Below, piece by piece: positions 1 to 7,925 of a stretch of DNA of 64,000 bases. The first letter of the stretch is position 1, and each line of letters opens with the position of its first letter. Below the pieces are notes generated by a model. It saw only the letters and a list, made by a program, of their open reading frames with translations, searched no databases and was not told the origin of the DNA. A program made the position numbers and the translations under genes. Origin of the DNA: Lentisphaerota bacterium (GTDB taxonomy: Bacteria; Verrucomicrobiota; Lentisphaeria; Victivallales; Victivallaceae); contig SUVW01000004.1 of assembly GCA_015061815.1 (NCBI GenBank), forward strand, positions 62,001 to 126,000, in the 5' to 3' direction.

Positions 1-600
1 GGGTATCGGCGGCAATTGGGCCTTGCGGACATTCAACGCCATAAGCAGATAAATGAACGTGGCAATGACCGCTGCAGCCAACAGGATATGCCGCCAGTTG
101 AATACCCCGCAGAGAGCCGCAAAAGGAAGCGACCCCATCAATCCTCCGGCGTAACCGCAGGTATAGGCGATCCCGAACATGACCGCATAATTCTTTCTGC
201 CGAATATACGGTCAGCTTCCCGCACCAGACTCAAATACATCGTACTGGCTCCGATGCCGGTCAGTGCACGGGCCAGATAAAGCAGACTGATACTGCTGCA
301 CAGAGGGAAAAGATATATACCCAGCAGAAAAATAACGCCGCCGCAAAGCACCACCCGGGTACCGCAGAAGCGGTCGATAAGTGAGCCGGAAACCAGCTGG
401 CAGACCGCATACGGATAAACGAAAGCAGAAGCCAGATTGGCCATCTGCAGTGCATCCAGCTGCAATTCACCGCTCAAAGTGTCGTAGATCGTCCCCGGCA
501 GAGCGGTACGCTGAAAATAAGAGGCGGCATAAATCAGTACCAGCGGAACAAATATCCACAACCCCTGTCTTTTCTGATAAATTTCCTGCCAGATACCCAT
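1..600 (-). CDS. MFS transporter, N-terminal part (cut by window edge)
   Basis: An open frame runs from an ATG at 600 to the left edge of the window without a stop, giving the first 200 residues. It holds about six hydrophobic segments. The loop after the second contains GSLIDRFCGTR, the major facilitator signature (G-x-L-x-D-R-x-G-x-R) between helices 2 and 3. A Shine-Dalgarno-like AAAGGTG lies just upstream of the ATG, and a good minus promoter sits at 641-669. It is therefore the N-terminal half of an inner-membrane secondary transporter. The substrate cannot be judged; organic anions or sugar phosphates would be a guess. It is divergent from the cysteine desulfurase-like gene. Confidence 0.85.
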   Translation of the reverse strand, partial: MGIWQEIYQKRQGLWIFVPLVLIYAASYFQRTALPGTIYDTLSGELQLDALQMANLASAFVYPYAVCQLVSGSLIDRFCGTRVVLCGGVIFLLGIYLFPLCSSISLLYLARALTGIGASTMYLSLVREADRIFGRKNYAVMFGIAYTCGYAGGLMGSLPFAALCGVFNWRHILLAAAVIATFIYLLMALNVRKAQLPPIP

Positions 601-640
601 TAATCAACACCTTTGAACAAATTTGCGATCACTTCCTGTT

Positions 641-669
641 AATATAGCATTCCCGGGGCAGTTTTTCAA
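641..669 (-). promoter_or_regulatory. Sigma-70-type promoter for the MFS transporter gene
   Basis: On the minus strand TTGAAA (664-669) is followed by 17 bases and TATATT (641-646). The -10 box lies 41 bases upstream of the ATG at 600. It is back to back with the plus-strand promoter at 678-706. Confidence 0.75.
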
Positions 670-677
670 TAGAAGAG

Positions 678-706
678 TTGACAAATCATCATGTTTGTGA
701 TATATT
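678..706 (+). promoter_or_regulatory. Near-consensus sigma-70-type promoter
   Basis: TTGACA (678-683), 17 bases, then TATATT (701-706). The start codon at 797 lies about 90 bases downstream, which leaves an untranslated leader of about 85 bases. Its -35 box is only eight bases from the -35 box of the divergent promoter, so one regulator could affect both. Confidence 0.8.
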
Positions 707-796
707 TCTGCACACAGCACTTCAGCTGTACAAGCTTTAAAAAAAACGGTGAAGACCACCAATCTTTTCCGGGGATATTTTCAGGAAAATGCGACT

Positions 797-1885
797 ATGA
801 CACGAACAGTATATTTTGATCATGCGGCATCCTCGGTGCCATCGGATAAGATCCTGCAGGATCTCTCCTCGCTTTTGAAGCACTATTATGCCAATTCAGA
901 GGCCGTTCATCAGATGGCTTACCGTTCCCGTGAAGCGTTGAAAAAAGCCGGTCAACGGCTGTCACTGGCCCTTTCCGGCCGGGATGATCACCCGGTGATC
1001 TGGGGAGAATCAGCGACCGGACTTTTCCGGGTGATCTCTTCATTCCCCGGTTTTGAAACCAGCTGTACCACCGCGCTGGAACATCCTGCCCTGCTGGCCA
1101 ATCTGCAAAATCACACCTCCGCCGACATCGCCGGGGCAGCTTTCCCCGGCCGTTTCCGCCTTGAAGCGTTCCGGGGAAAAACTTATGATCTGTCCTGCTG
1201 TCACCAGGTGCAGAGCGAACTCGGGTCAATGCCGGATACCGGAGAATTTTTCTCATCCATCACGCCGCGCTGCCGGATGCTTGATGCGGTTCAGGCCGCC
1301 GGCAAAATGCCGCTGGATAAAAACGCGGATATCTGGATCATTTCCGGAGTCAAATTCGGTGCCCCCGGCGGGGCGGCGATGCTGTTGGCTCCTGACGGCA
1401 GATTTACAGATAAGCTGCTGGCCCATGCCCACTGGTGCCGCAATCAGAATTATTCGGTATCGCGGGTCAATGTTCCGATGATGCTGACCATGACCGGTGC
1501 CTTGGAAAATGCCGTTGATATGATGTCGGAAAACCGCAAAAAGATCATTCAACTGAATTCTGCCATCCGCGACGGGGTCAGAAAATTCGGGATCGAACCG
1601 ACACTGCCGGAAAATGTTCCGGTTTCTCCATATATACTGAATCTGCTGCTGCCGGACCAGGAATCAGCGATCATTGTCCGGGCACTGGGGGAGATGGGAA
1701 TATTCACCGCGTCCGGCAGTGCCTGCAGTGCAGAAAGCGGACACCCGTCACCGGCATTGACCGCAATGGGATTCAAGCCGCAAAAGGCGTATCGGGCCCT
1801 CCGGTTGAGCTTCGGAGCTTCCAATGAACCGGAGGAAGCCGGAATTTTTCTTAAAGGATTGGAAAATGTGTTGAAAAATTACTGA
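797..1885 (+). CDS. Cysteine desulfurase-like class V aminotransferase
   Basis: The 362-residue product has the PLP-dependent fold type I pattern of NifS/IscS enzymes, which take sulfur from cysteine as an enzyme persulfide. Visible landmarks are the N-terminal YFDHAASSVPS, the histidine in TTALEHPALL that stacks on PLP, the lysine in SGVKFGAPGG as probable Schiff-base residue, and SGSACSA near the C-terminus holding the cysteine that carries sulfur, followed by an arginine in ALRLSFG. The frame extends upstream to a GTG at 749, but the ATG at 797 is preceded by AGGAAAA and fits the family N-terminus. No iscU or sufU scaffold gene lies beside it, so its sulfur acceptor is unknown. A selenocysteine lyase or a non-desulfurase class V aminotransferase is possible. 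Confidence 0.82.
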   Translation: MTRTVYFDHAASSVPSDKILQDLSSLLKHYYANSEAVHQMAYRSREALKKAGQRLSLALSGRDDHPVIWGESATGLFRVISSFPGFETSCTTALEHPALLANLQNHTSADIAGAAFPGRFRLEAFRGKTYDLSCCHQVQSELGSMPDTGEFFSSITPRCRMLDAVQAAGKMPLDKNADIWIISGVKFGAPGGAAMLLAPDGRFTDKLLAHAHWCRNQNYSVSRVNVPMMLTMTGALENAVDMMSENRKKIIQLNSAIRDGVRKFGIEPTLPENVPVSPYILNLLLPDQESAIIVRALGEMGIFTASGSACSAESGHPSPALTAMGFKPQKAYRALRLSFGASNEPEEAGIFLKGLENVLKNY

Positions 1886-2032
1886 AAAGGCAGTATTTTA
1901 ATATCAGAAGATAATGAAAGATTTTTAAAACTCACCGTTCCGGCTTCATCAACGCTGATTTTTCGATCTCTTTCTGAATAGCTTTTACAATTATTTCATC
2001 AATCTGCGAACACGATATCAAGGAGTATACTT

Positions 2033-3241
2033 GTGAAAATCACATCCGCTTTACTGTTGTGCGGAGCATGTCTGCTGGCACTGCCGCAGGCATCTGCTTC
2101 GCGAGTGATCGAAATCCGGAAAAAAGCCGATTTGAATCCGACTATTGCATTTTCCGGGATCCCCGGCGATGAGCAGTTGTCTTCCGGGATAAGACGTTTT
2201 CTCTCTTTCAGCGGATGGTTTGATGCTGCACCGGCGGGAAAAACAGCAGATTATACGGTAAAAGCGGAAAAATCCTCCGGCTCACTGCTGGTTTATCTGT
2301 TCCGGGGCGAACAGCGTCTGACCGGCTGGCGTTTCCGGGAATCCGGCAACCCCAGAGCGTTAGCAAAATCAGTGGTTGACACCATTATCGAATATGTCTT
2401 TGAACAATTGAAAGTCAGAGGATTCTGTCACAGCCGGATCGCTTTTGCCGCTGAAACTGCACCGGGCGTAAGAAATATTTTCCTCTGCGACATCGATGGC
2501 GAAAATTTGGAACAGCTCACCGCTTACCGGACGCTGAATGTCGAACCGTGCTGGAGCCCCACCGGCAAAACCATCTGCTTTTCCAAATACGGAAAATCCG
2601 GGATCGATATTGTGGAAACTACCATCGGCAAACCGCGACGCAGCCGGATATTGACTTCATTTCGCGGCATAAATACCGGGGCGGCGATCTCTCCTGACGG
2701 ACGTTATATGGCCGCGATTTTAAGTCCGGATCATCAGGTCGATCTTTATGTACTTGGACTGGCCGCACACAGCCGGAAACGTTTGTCCCGGGGAATCGCG
2801 GTGGAAGCCTCCCCGTGCTGGAGTCCGGATGGTAAAAAGCTGGCCTTTGTAAGTGACCGGCTGGGCAATCCGCGTATTTTCATTGTCAATGCCGATGGTT
2901 CGGGCACGACACTCCTGCCGTCAGTTGGTATCGATGCGGTAACTCCGGCCTGGAGCGGCGACGGCAAAATCGCTTATGCCGCCAGATTGAGCCGTTCCGG
3001 GAATTATGTGCTGGCGGTTTACGATATGGATTCCAAAGAGAACAAGGTCGTCAGCAAAGGAAGCGGCAGCTGGGAATCCCCCGGCTGGGCCGCAGACAAC
3101 CGGCAGGTAGTCTGCAAACGGATACTGAATAATAAATCTTCGCTCTGGATCGTAGATACCCGTACCGGCAGAGAACGCGAATTGTTGCGTACCGGCAGTG
3201 AATTATTTGATCCGGCATGGTCACCGTGTACCAAACGGTAA
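2033..3241 (+). CDS. tolB: TolB-like periplasmic beta-propeller protein
   Basis: The 402-residue product starts with a signal peptide ending in ASA (about residue 22). An N-terminal alpha/beta domain follows (about 25-135), then WD40/PD40-type repeats with the recurring pattern P-x-W-S-P-D/T-G-K (EPCWSPTGK, SPCWSPDGK, TPAWSGDGK, DPAWSP). This is the TolB layout, a periplasmic protein that binds Pal and connects the Tol-Pal envelope machine. Translation starts at a GTG eight bases after AAGGAG. The length matches the family. tolQ, tolR and pal are not next to it; the nearest ExbB/ExbD-type genes are near 60 kb. folC follows after four bases. Confidence 0.85.
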   Translation: MKITSALLLCGACLLALPQASASRVIEIRKKADLNPTIAFSGIPGDEQLSSGIRRFLSFSGWFDAAPAGKTADYTVKAEKSSGSLLVYLFRGEQRLTGWRFRESGNPRALAKSVVDTIIEYVFEQLKVRGFCHSRIAFAAETAPGVRNIFLCDIDGENLEQLTAYRTLNVEPCWSPTGKTICFSKYGKSGIDIVETTIGKPRRSRILTSFRGINTGAAISPDGRYMAAILSPDHQVDLYVLGLAAHSRKRLSRGIAVEASPCWSPDGKKLAFVSDRLGNPRIFIVNADGSGTTLLPSVGIDAVTPAWSGDGKIAYAARLSRSGNYVLAVYDMDSKENKVVSKGSGSWESPGWAADNRQVVCKRILNNKSSLWIVDTRTGRERELLRTGSELFDPAWSPCTKR

Positions 3242-3245
3242 AAAA

Positions 3246-4496
3246 ATGAGCTTCGACACTGAAAAATATTTTGATTCTCTGGATATGTTCGGTATCCGGC
3301 TGGGACTGGATGCTACAAGAGAATTGATGGAAAAAGCCGGACATCCGGAAAAAAATCTCCGCTTCATCCACATTGCCGGGACCAACGGCAAAGGTTCAAC
3401 CGGAGCGATGCTGGAACGCTGTTTCCGGCAGGCCGGATTCAAAACCGGATTCTACACCTCCCCGCATTTGATCGACATCCGGGAGCGTTTCCGGATCAAC
3501 GGTCAGGCGGTCAGCCGGGAAGAGTTTAACCGGGCAGGCAAAAAGTTGAGCGATTGTGCAAAAAAGGGCAGGTACAGCTATTTTGAATTCGCCACTGTCC
3601 TGGCGATGGAAATTTTCGCCGCTGCGCAAACTGAAGTTGTGATCTGGGAAACCGGCATGGGCGGAAGACTCGATGCCACTAATGCCGTCATGCCGCAGGC
3701 ATGTGTGATCACCAATATCGCGCTGGATCATCAGGGGCATCTGGGCAATACCCTCGCAGAGATCGCCGGAGAAAAAGCCGGAATACTCAAAGCCGGAGTC
3801 CCGTTGTTTCACGGAGTACTGCCCCCGGAAGCAGAAACTGTGATCCTGTCCCGGGCCCGGGAATCAGCCTGCCCGGTTTATCCGCCCCGGGCGACGGTGC
3901 CGGAGTGCAGTGATTTCAGCAAAAATTGTCAGAATTTCATCTATGACGGTCAAAATTTCTCCCTGTCACTCCCCGGAACAATGCAGCGGGAAAACTTCCG
4001 TATCGTTTATGAAATCATCTCATACTTTGCCGGCAAATGGCAATTTTCTGCCGCTGAAGCATTCAAAGGTTTACCGGAAGTGCGCTGGCCCGCCAGATTC
4101 CAGCATATCGGCAACACAATAATTGACGGAGGACACAACCCGGATGGAGTCCGTGCCCTGGTCAATGCGGTGAAAGAATATCACCCGGATGAAAAATTCC
4201 TGATCGTATATGCGGCATTCGGGGATAAACATGCTCCGGAGTGTTTGAAATTTCTGGATACCATCGCCGGAGAGTATATTTTCACCACTCCCGGAACCGG
4301 CGGGCGGGCGGCGTTTGCTCCGGAACAATTAACGGCCATGACGGCAATACCATCAACCACAGAAATAAAGCCGGATGCAGCGATCAAACTTGCCGCAAAA
4401 CGTCCGGATACCCGGGTGATCATATCCGGTTCACTCTATCTTGCCGGAACTGCTTTGCAGATACTCTGCCCGCCGGAAGCAGTCCTCAATATTTGA
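3246..4496 (+). CDS. folC: Bifunctional folylpolyglutamate synthase / dihydrofolate synthase
   Basis: The product (416 residues) adds L-glutamate to dihydropteroate or folates with ATP in the cytoplasm. The Mur-ligase-type P-loop GTNGKGS is at residues 45-51, preceded by the typical FIHIA strand. Further FolC landmarks are YTSPHLIDIRERFRING, ETGMGGRLDATN and the VITNIALDHQGHLG segment. The C-terminal part has DGGHNPDGV, the family's ligand-binding motif. I chose the ATG at 3246 rather than a TTG at 3198 inside tolB because it gives the expected N-terminus. It starts four bases after the tolB stop, so the two are probably translationally coupled. Confidence 0.92.
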   Translation: MSFDTEKYFDSLDMFGIRLGLDATRELMEKAGHPEKNLRFIHIAGTNGKGSTGAMLERCFRQAGFKTGFYTSPHLIDIRERFRINGQAVSREEFNRAGKKLSDCAKKGRYSYFEFATVLAMEIFAAAQTEVVIWETGMGGRLDATNAVMPQACVITNIALDHQGHLGNTLAEIAGEKAGILKAGVPLFHGVLPPEAETVILSRARESACPVYPPRATVPECSDFSKNCQNFIYDGQNFSLSLPGTMQRENFRIVYEIISYFAGKWQFSAAEAFKGLPEVRWPARFQHIGNTIIDGGHNPDGVRALVNAVKEYHPDEKFLIVYAAFGDKHAPECLKFLDTIAGEYIFTTPGTGGRAAFAPEQLTAMTAIPSTTEIKPDAAIKLAAKRPDTRVIISGSLYLAGTALQILCPPEAVLNI

Positions 4497-4510
4497 TTGC
4501 CATCCGGCTG

Positions 4511-4556
4511 TTGTGCAGGCAAATGCTTTTACTCTGCACAATTCACAGTTATTTTT
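4511..4556 (+). terminator. Weak terminator-like hairpin after folC
   Basis: TTGTGCAG (4511-4518) and CTGCACAA (4534-4541) can form an eight-base-pair stem with a 15-base loop. A short T-run begins about ten bases later, so termination would be inefficient. It lies between folC and the next promoter. Confidence 0.3.
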
Positions 4557-4565
4557 CATTCTGAC

Positions 4566-4594
4566 TTGTTTTTCTCCTTGTTATTATGTATACT
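4566..4594 (+). promoter_or_regulatory. Promoter for the GH43-like gene
   Basis: TTGTTT (4566-4571), 17 bases, TATACT (4589-4594). It places transcription start near 4601, which argues against the upstream ATG at 4586 as start of the GH43-like gene and favours 4685. Confidence 0.6.
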
Positions 4595-4684
4595 TTATTC
4601 CCATCCGGGATGAGTTTTGCGCGGTGTCTTGTTGAATTGTTTCAAATACAAAAGATACTCCCCGGGGGAAAGGAGTACAAAAAA

Positions 4685-5716
4685 ATGATCAATAAAGAGT
4701 TGTGGCCGGATAACAATGGCCGTCATATCAACGCTCATGGCGGCGGCATTATGGAACACAAAGGAGTTTTCTACTGGTATGGTGAACACAAAGGGCCCGG
4801 GGTTGATGGCCAACTGGCCCGTGAGGGTGTACACATGTACTATTCTACTGATCTTCAGCTTTGGAATGATGGAGGAATCGTTCTCAAAGTAAATGATATT
4901 CCCAATCACCCGATCCATTCCGGCTGCCGTATTGAAAGACCGAAAGTGATTTTTTGTGAAAAGACCGGTAAATTCGTGATGTATTTTCACTCCAGCGACC
5001 CTGCACATATCATTGCCAGGCGGGGGCTGGCGATCGCGGATGATCCGGCAGGTCCTTTTGAATTTATCAGTGCAGAACGTCCCAATGCGGCAGTGTGGCC
5101 GTTGAATTCCTGCAGTAAAGACAAAGAATCCACCCTGTTTCCGGCGGGGCATAAAACAAAAAACGGCGAAAATGATACCGTAAAAAATCTTCCGCTTTAT
5201 GTGCGGGACTTTGCCGGCGGCCAGATGGCACGGGATATGAATCTCTTTAAGGATGAAGACGGCAGAGCCTATCATATTTACGCGTCAGAGCAGAACAGCA
5301 CTTTGCATATTGCCGAATTGACCGATGATCATCTCTACTGGACGGGGCGTTACTGCCGGGTGCTTCCTTACCGCTGGAATGAGGGAGAAGCCATTTTCCG
5401 CCGGGACAACCGTTATTATCTGCTGGCAAGCGGATGTACCGGTTGGGAGCCAAATGCGGCACGTTCTGCGGTTGCCGGCAGCATTATGGGTGAATATACG
5501 GAACTCGGCAATCCCTGCCGGGGAGATGGAGCAGAAATAACTTTCGGCGGACAGAGCAGTGCAGTTTTCAAGGCCGGAGATACCTATGTGGCAATGTTTG
5601 ACCTGTGGAATGAGCAGGATTTTATTGACAGCCGTTACTTCTGGCTTCCGATAAAATTTACTGAAAACGGCTATGAAATACACTACCGGAAAGAATTTGA
5701 TTTGAAGGTACAGTGA
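4685..5716 (+). CDS. Glycoside hydrolase family 43-like protein
   Basis: The 343-residue product resembles five-bladed propeller enzymes of GH43, especially the branch around exo-beta-1,3-galactanases, which share the NAHGGGI opening followed by a GxFYWYGE-like strand. Blade motifs visible are MYYSTDLQLW, RDMNLFKDEDGRAYHIY (probable pKa-modulating aspartate) and RWNEGEAIFRRDNRYYLL (probable general-acid glutamate). The aspartate that serves as base near the N-terminus of most GH43 enzymes is absent. There is no signal peptide, so it would act in the cytoplasm on imported oligosaccharides. GGAAAGGAG lies nine bases before the chosen ATG. Specificity cannot be assigned. Confidence 0.78.
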   Translation: MINKELWPDNNGRHINAHGGGIMEHKGVFYWYGEHKGPGVDGQLAREGVHMYYSTDLQLWNDGGIVLKVNDIPNHPIHSGCRIERPKVIFCEKTGKFVMYFHSSDPAHIIARRGLAIADDPAGPFEFISAERPNAAVWPLNSCSKDKESTLFPAGHKTKNGENDTVKNLPLYVRDFAGGQMARDMNLFKDEDGRAYHIYASEQNSTLHIAELTDDHLYWTGRYCRVLPYRWNEGEAIFRRDNRYYLLASGCTGWEPNAARSAVAGSIMGEYTELGNPCRGDGAEITFGGQSSAVFKAGDTYVAMFDLWNEQDFIDSRYFWLPIKFTENGYEIHYRKEFDLKVQ

Positions 5717-5863
5717 TGAATCAAGCTGCCGGTTTTCAGCAAATCAAAGTTGAAATTCTGCAGCAGGCGGTTGTAATGATCCACTGAAAGATCGTATTAC
5801 GTTCAGAAAATCAATATGGGAATGTGTTAAAGACATCTGAAAGGAAATGGAGTTCTTTTGAAA

Positions 5864-7042
5864 ATGACTGAATTCTTCTCAAAGCTTAAACATCAAATCC
5901 ATTCCGGGAAACGTAATGATACGGTTCCGATGATTTATGATGCACTGGCGCAGGAGCTTCGCCGCTCCGGCGGAACTTTCCGTTTACCGAATATCCAGCC
6001 GCTTGCGAAAGAACTGCAGGTTTCCAGCCACTCCGTCCGTAAAGTTTACACCCGGCTCTGTCAGGATGGATTAATCGAAAGACCTTTTCACAACCGTTGT
6101 TACAGAGCAGTACACCGTCACCGCGCCAATATTATCGCAATGCTCATTCCTGAAGCTTTCTATAGTTTTATCAGATTAACTGATCTGAATTGTCAATACC
6201 GTATACAGATGTATTCCGGCCTGGTTGACCGGGCATTGGAACTGGGTTGTCTGGCTACACCGGTGTTGCTTCCGCCGCCGGATGCCCCGGCAGAAAAAAT
6301 AGAGCAGATGCTTATTGATCTGCGTAATTATTGCGGTATAATTCATATCGGTGACAGGGGAGCTGCAGTTGATCTGCCGCTGCAATCCCTGCTGGCAGAA
6401 AAGAGCATTCCTCAAATCCTGTTGGGATGCGAACTGCCGGGGAGTGATCTGCCGACAGTCATTTTTGATCCCCGGCAGACAGCAGAAGGGGTACTGCATT
6501 ATTTACGCAGTTTCAATCACAATCACGTTGGGGTGATGTGGTGTGAGAGGTCTTCCCGGAAACCCGAATTGACAACCACGCTGAATTGTAATAAAGATAT
6601 ACGGTCCCATTTTGAATCAGTCCGCCCGAAAAATATGAAAATATCTTATTTGCGGGTCGCCAGCAATAAAAATTATACTGATGAATTTGTCCGTATCCTT
6701 ACGGAAGTATTCAGCAGAAGCGATCATCCAACCGCCTTGTGGTGCAGAGGAATATTGATAGCCTGTCAGGCAATGAAGGTTTTGAAAAGTATGAATTTTT
6801 CCATTCCGAAAGATATTTCCATCATGGCTTTCGGCAACCGTCTGGATGTGAATGTGATGACTCCGGCAATGACAACAATGGATTGTCAGTTTTACGAAAT
6901 GGGCAGAGCGGCAGTGGAACTTTTACTGAAATCTGTTCACGATGAACTGGACAGCCACGACAGAATCAAACGAATTTCCACCATACTGACCGCACGGTCA
7001 AGCGTTTCTATAAGAAATCAGGATGATTTCGATATAATATAA
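5864..7042 (+). CDS. GntR-type HTH / LacI-type sensor transcriptional regulator
   Basis: Residues about 10-75 form a GntR-like winged helix (IYDALAQELRRSGG, LPNIQPLAKELQVSSHSVRKVYTRLCQDGLIE). The rest (about 85-390) resembles the periplasmic-binding-protein-like sensor of LacI/GalR regulators, including NHVGVMWCERSS, PTALWCRGILIA and the C-terminal DISIMAFGN and MTTMDCQFYEMGRAAVELLL strands. The architecture is that of AraR-type sugar-responsive regulators. The start is either this ATG or a TTG six bases upstream that is closer to the GGAG at 5849. The gene is 25 bases before the pseudopilin-like gene and in the same orientation as two glycosidase genes, so it probably controls them. Confidence 0.85.
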   Translation: MTEFFSKLKHQIHSGKRNDTVPMIYDALAQELRRSGGTFRLPNIQPLAKELQVSSHSVRKVYTRLCQDGLIERPFHNRCYRAVHRHRANIIAMLIPEAFYSFIRLTDLNCQYRIQMYSGLVDRALELGCLATPVLLPPPDAPAEKIEQMLIDLRNYCGIIHIGDRGAAVDLPLQSLLAEKSIPQILLGCELPGSDLPTVIFDPRQTAEGVLHYLRSFNHNHVGVMWCERSSRKPELTTTLNCNKDIRSHFESVRPKNMKISYLRVASNKNYTDEFVRILTEVFSRSDHPTALWCRGILIACQAMKVLKSMNFSIPKDISIMAFGNRLDVNVMTPAMTTMDCQFYEMGRAAVELLLKSVHDELDSHDRIKRISTILTARSSVSIRNQDDFDII

Positions 7043-7067
7043 ACTCTAAAACAGAAAGGGTGAAAAA

Positions 7068-7907
7068 ATGAAAAGAAGAATGTATCCTGTCGTTCAATCC
7101 TGTCCCGACAACAACATTTTACCCGCCTGCAGGCGGGTAAAGCAGTGCTGCTTTACGCTGATTGAACTCCTTGTAGTCATTGCGATAATCGCAATTCTGG
7201 CAGCGATCTTGCTGCCGGCACTCAACCGGGCCAGAGAACATGCAAAAAGTTCGCAATGCCTGGCCAATTTGAAGCAGAATATCACCTCGCTGCAGATGTA
7301 TTCCAATGTGTTTGAGGGCTATATGCCTTCCACTTACCAGGAGGGAAGCACTACTAAAGCATGGACATATCCGCTTTATCTTGCCGGCTTGGCTCCGGCG
7401 AGCGGCAAAGAGTATAAAAATGTCCGGGTATGTCCGAAACAAGTCCATTTCGCGATGGCAAACGAATCACAGGAGGTGGCAAGTTCGGTTATCGATGTAT
7501 ATGCCTCACTGCGAATCGGCTGGTCGCAAAATGACTATCCGGCATTTACCAATATAAAACGGGTGAATAAACCCTCTGTTTATGCAATTCTCGGGGACGG
7601 TTCTCAAGGCTCATGGATAAACACGGTAAACGCCGGAAGGGGAACAATGGAAGTGAATTTTATCGATGACTCCATTGACCGGTTATTAATACCACTGCAC
7701 AACGGGAATTTTGCCCTGGTTTATTTGGATGGACACGCCGCTTTGACTGCCAGAGAAGGATTGGATGTGGTGTTTGGCGGATTATTCCCGGATGAACCGA
7801 AATTCACGTCAGATCAACAGCCCTGGATCAGATATTTGCGGGCTGACGGCAATTTGATTATGGATCACACTCAATGGAGACTTAAACCGGTTAATGGATT
7901 ACAGTAA
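7068..7907 (+). CDS. Prepilin-type leader protein with H-X9-DG motif
   Basis: After a 28-residue basic leader comes [16 protein letters not shown] (from residue 29), the type IV pilin/type II secretion prepilin cleavage and methylation segment; the residue before the cleavage site is Cys, not the usual Gly. The helix continues into [23 protein letters not shown]-like sequence. Near the C-terminus [12 protein letters not shown] matches the H-X9-DG motif of the large pseudopilin family that is greatly expanded in Planctomycetes and Lentisphaerae. AAAGGG precedes the ATG. The protein should be inserted in the inner membrane and processed by a prepilin peptidase. Its role is unknown; placement between a sugar-type regulator and glycosidases suggests a link with polysaccharide use. 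The leader is encoded over a perfect palindrome. Confidence 0.88.
   Translation: MKRRMYPVVQSCPDNNILPACRRVKQCCFTLIELLVVIAIIAILAAILLPALNRAREHAKSSQCLANLKQNITSLQMYSNVFEGYMPSTYQEGSTTKAWTYPLYLAGLAPASGKEYKNVRVCPKQVHFAMANESQEVASSVIDVYASLRIGWSQNDYPAFTNIKRVNKPSVYAILGDGSQGSWINTVNAGRGTMEVNFIDDSIDRLLIPLHNGNFALVYLDGHAALTAREGLDVVFGGLFPDEPKFTSDQQPWIRYLRADGNLIMDHTQWRLKPVNGLQ
7118..7156 (+). repeat. Two overlapping inverted repeats inside the pseudopilin leader
   Basis: A perfect 24-base palindrome (half-site TTTACCCGCCTG) covers 7118-7141. A second inverted repeat, GTAAAGCAG / CTGCTTTAC with two bases between, covers 7137-7156. They share five bases, so the corresponding RNA hairpins exclude each other. Both lie in frame within the leader codons just before the FTLIELL segment. 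Confidence 0.85.
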
Positions 7908-7925
7908 AAATAAGGTATAACAGAA

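Noticed and set aside
2033-3241. A complete Tol-Pal system around tolB
   Set aside because: Neighbours are a desulfurase-like gene and folC; no tolQ, tolR, tolA or pal is adjacent, and the ExbB/ExbD-type genes near 60 kb lie with Bat genes instead.
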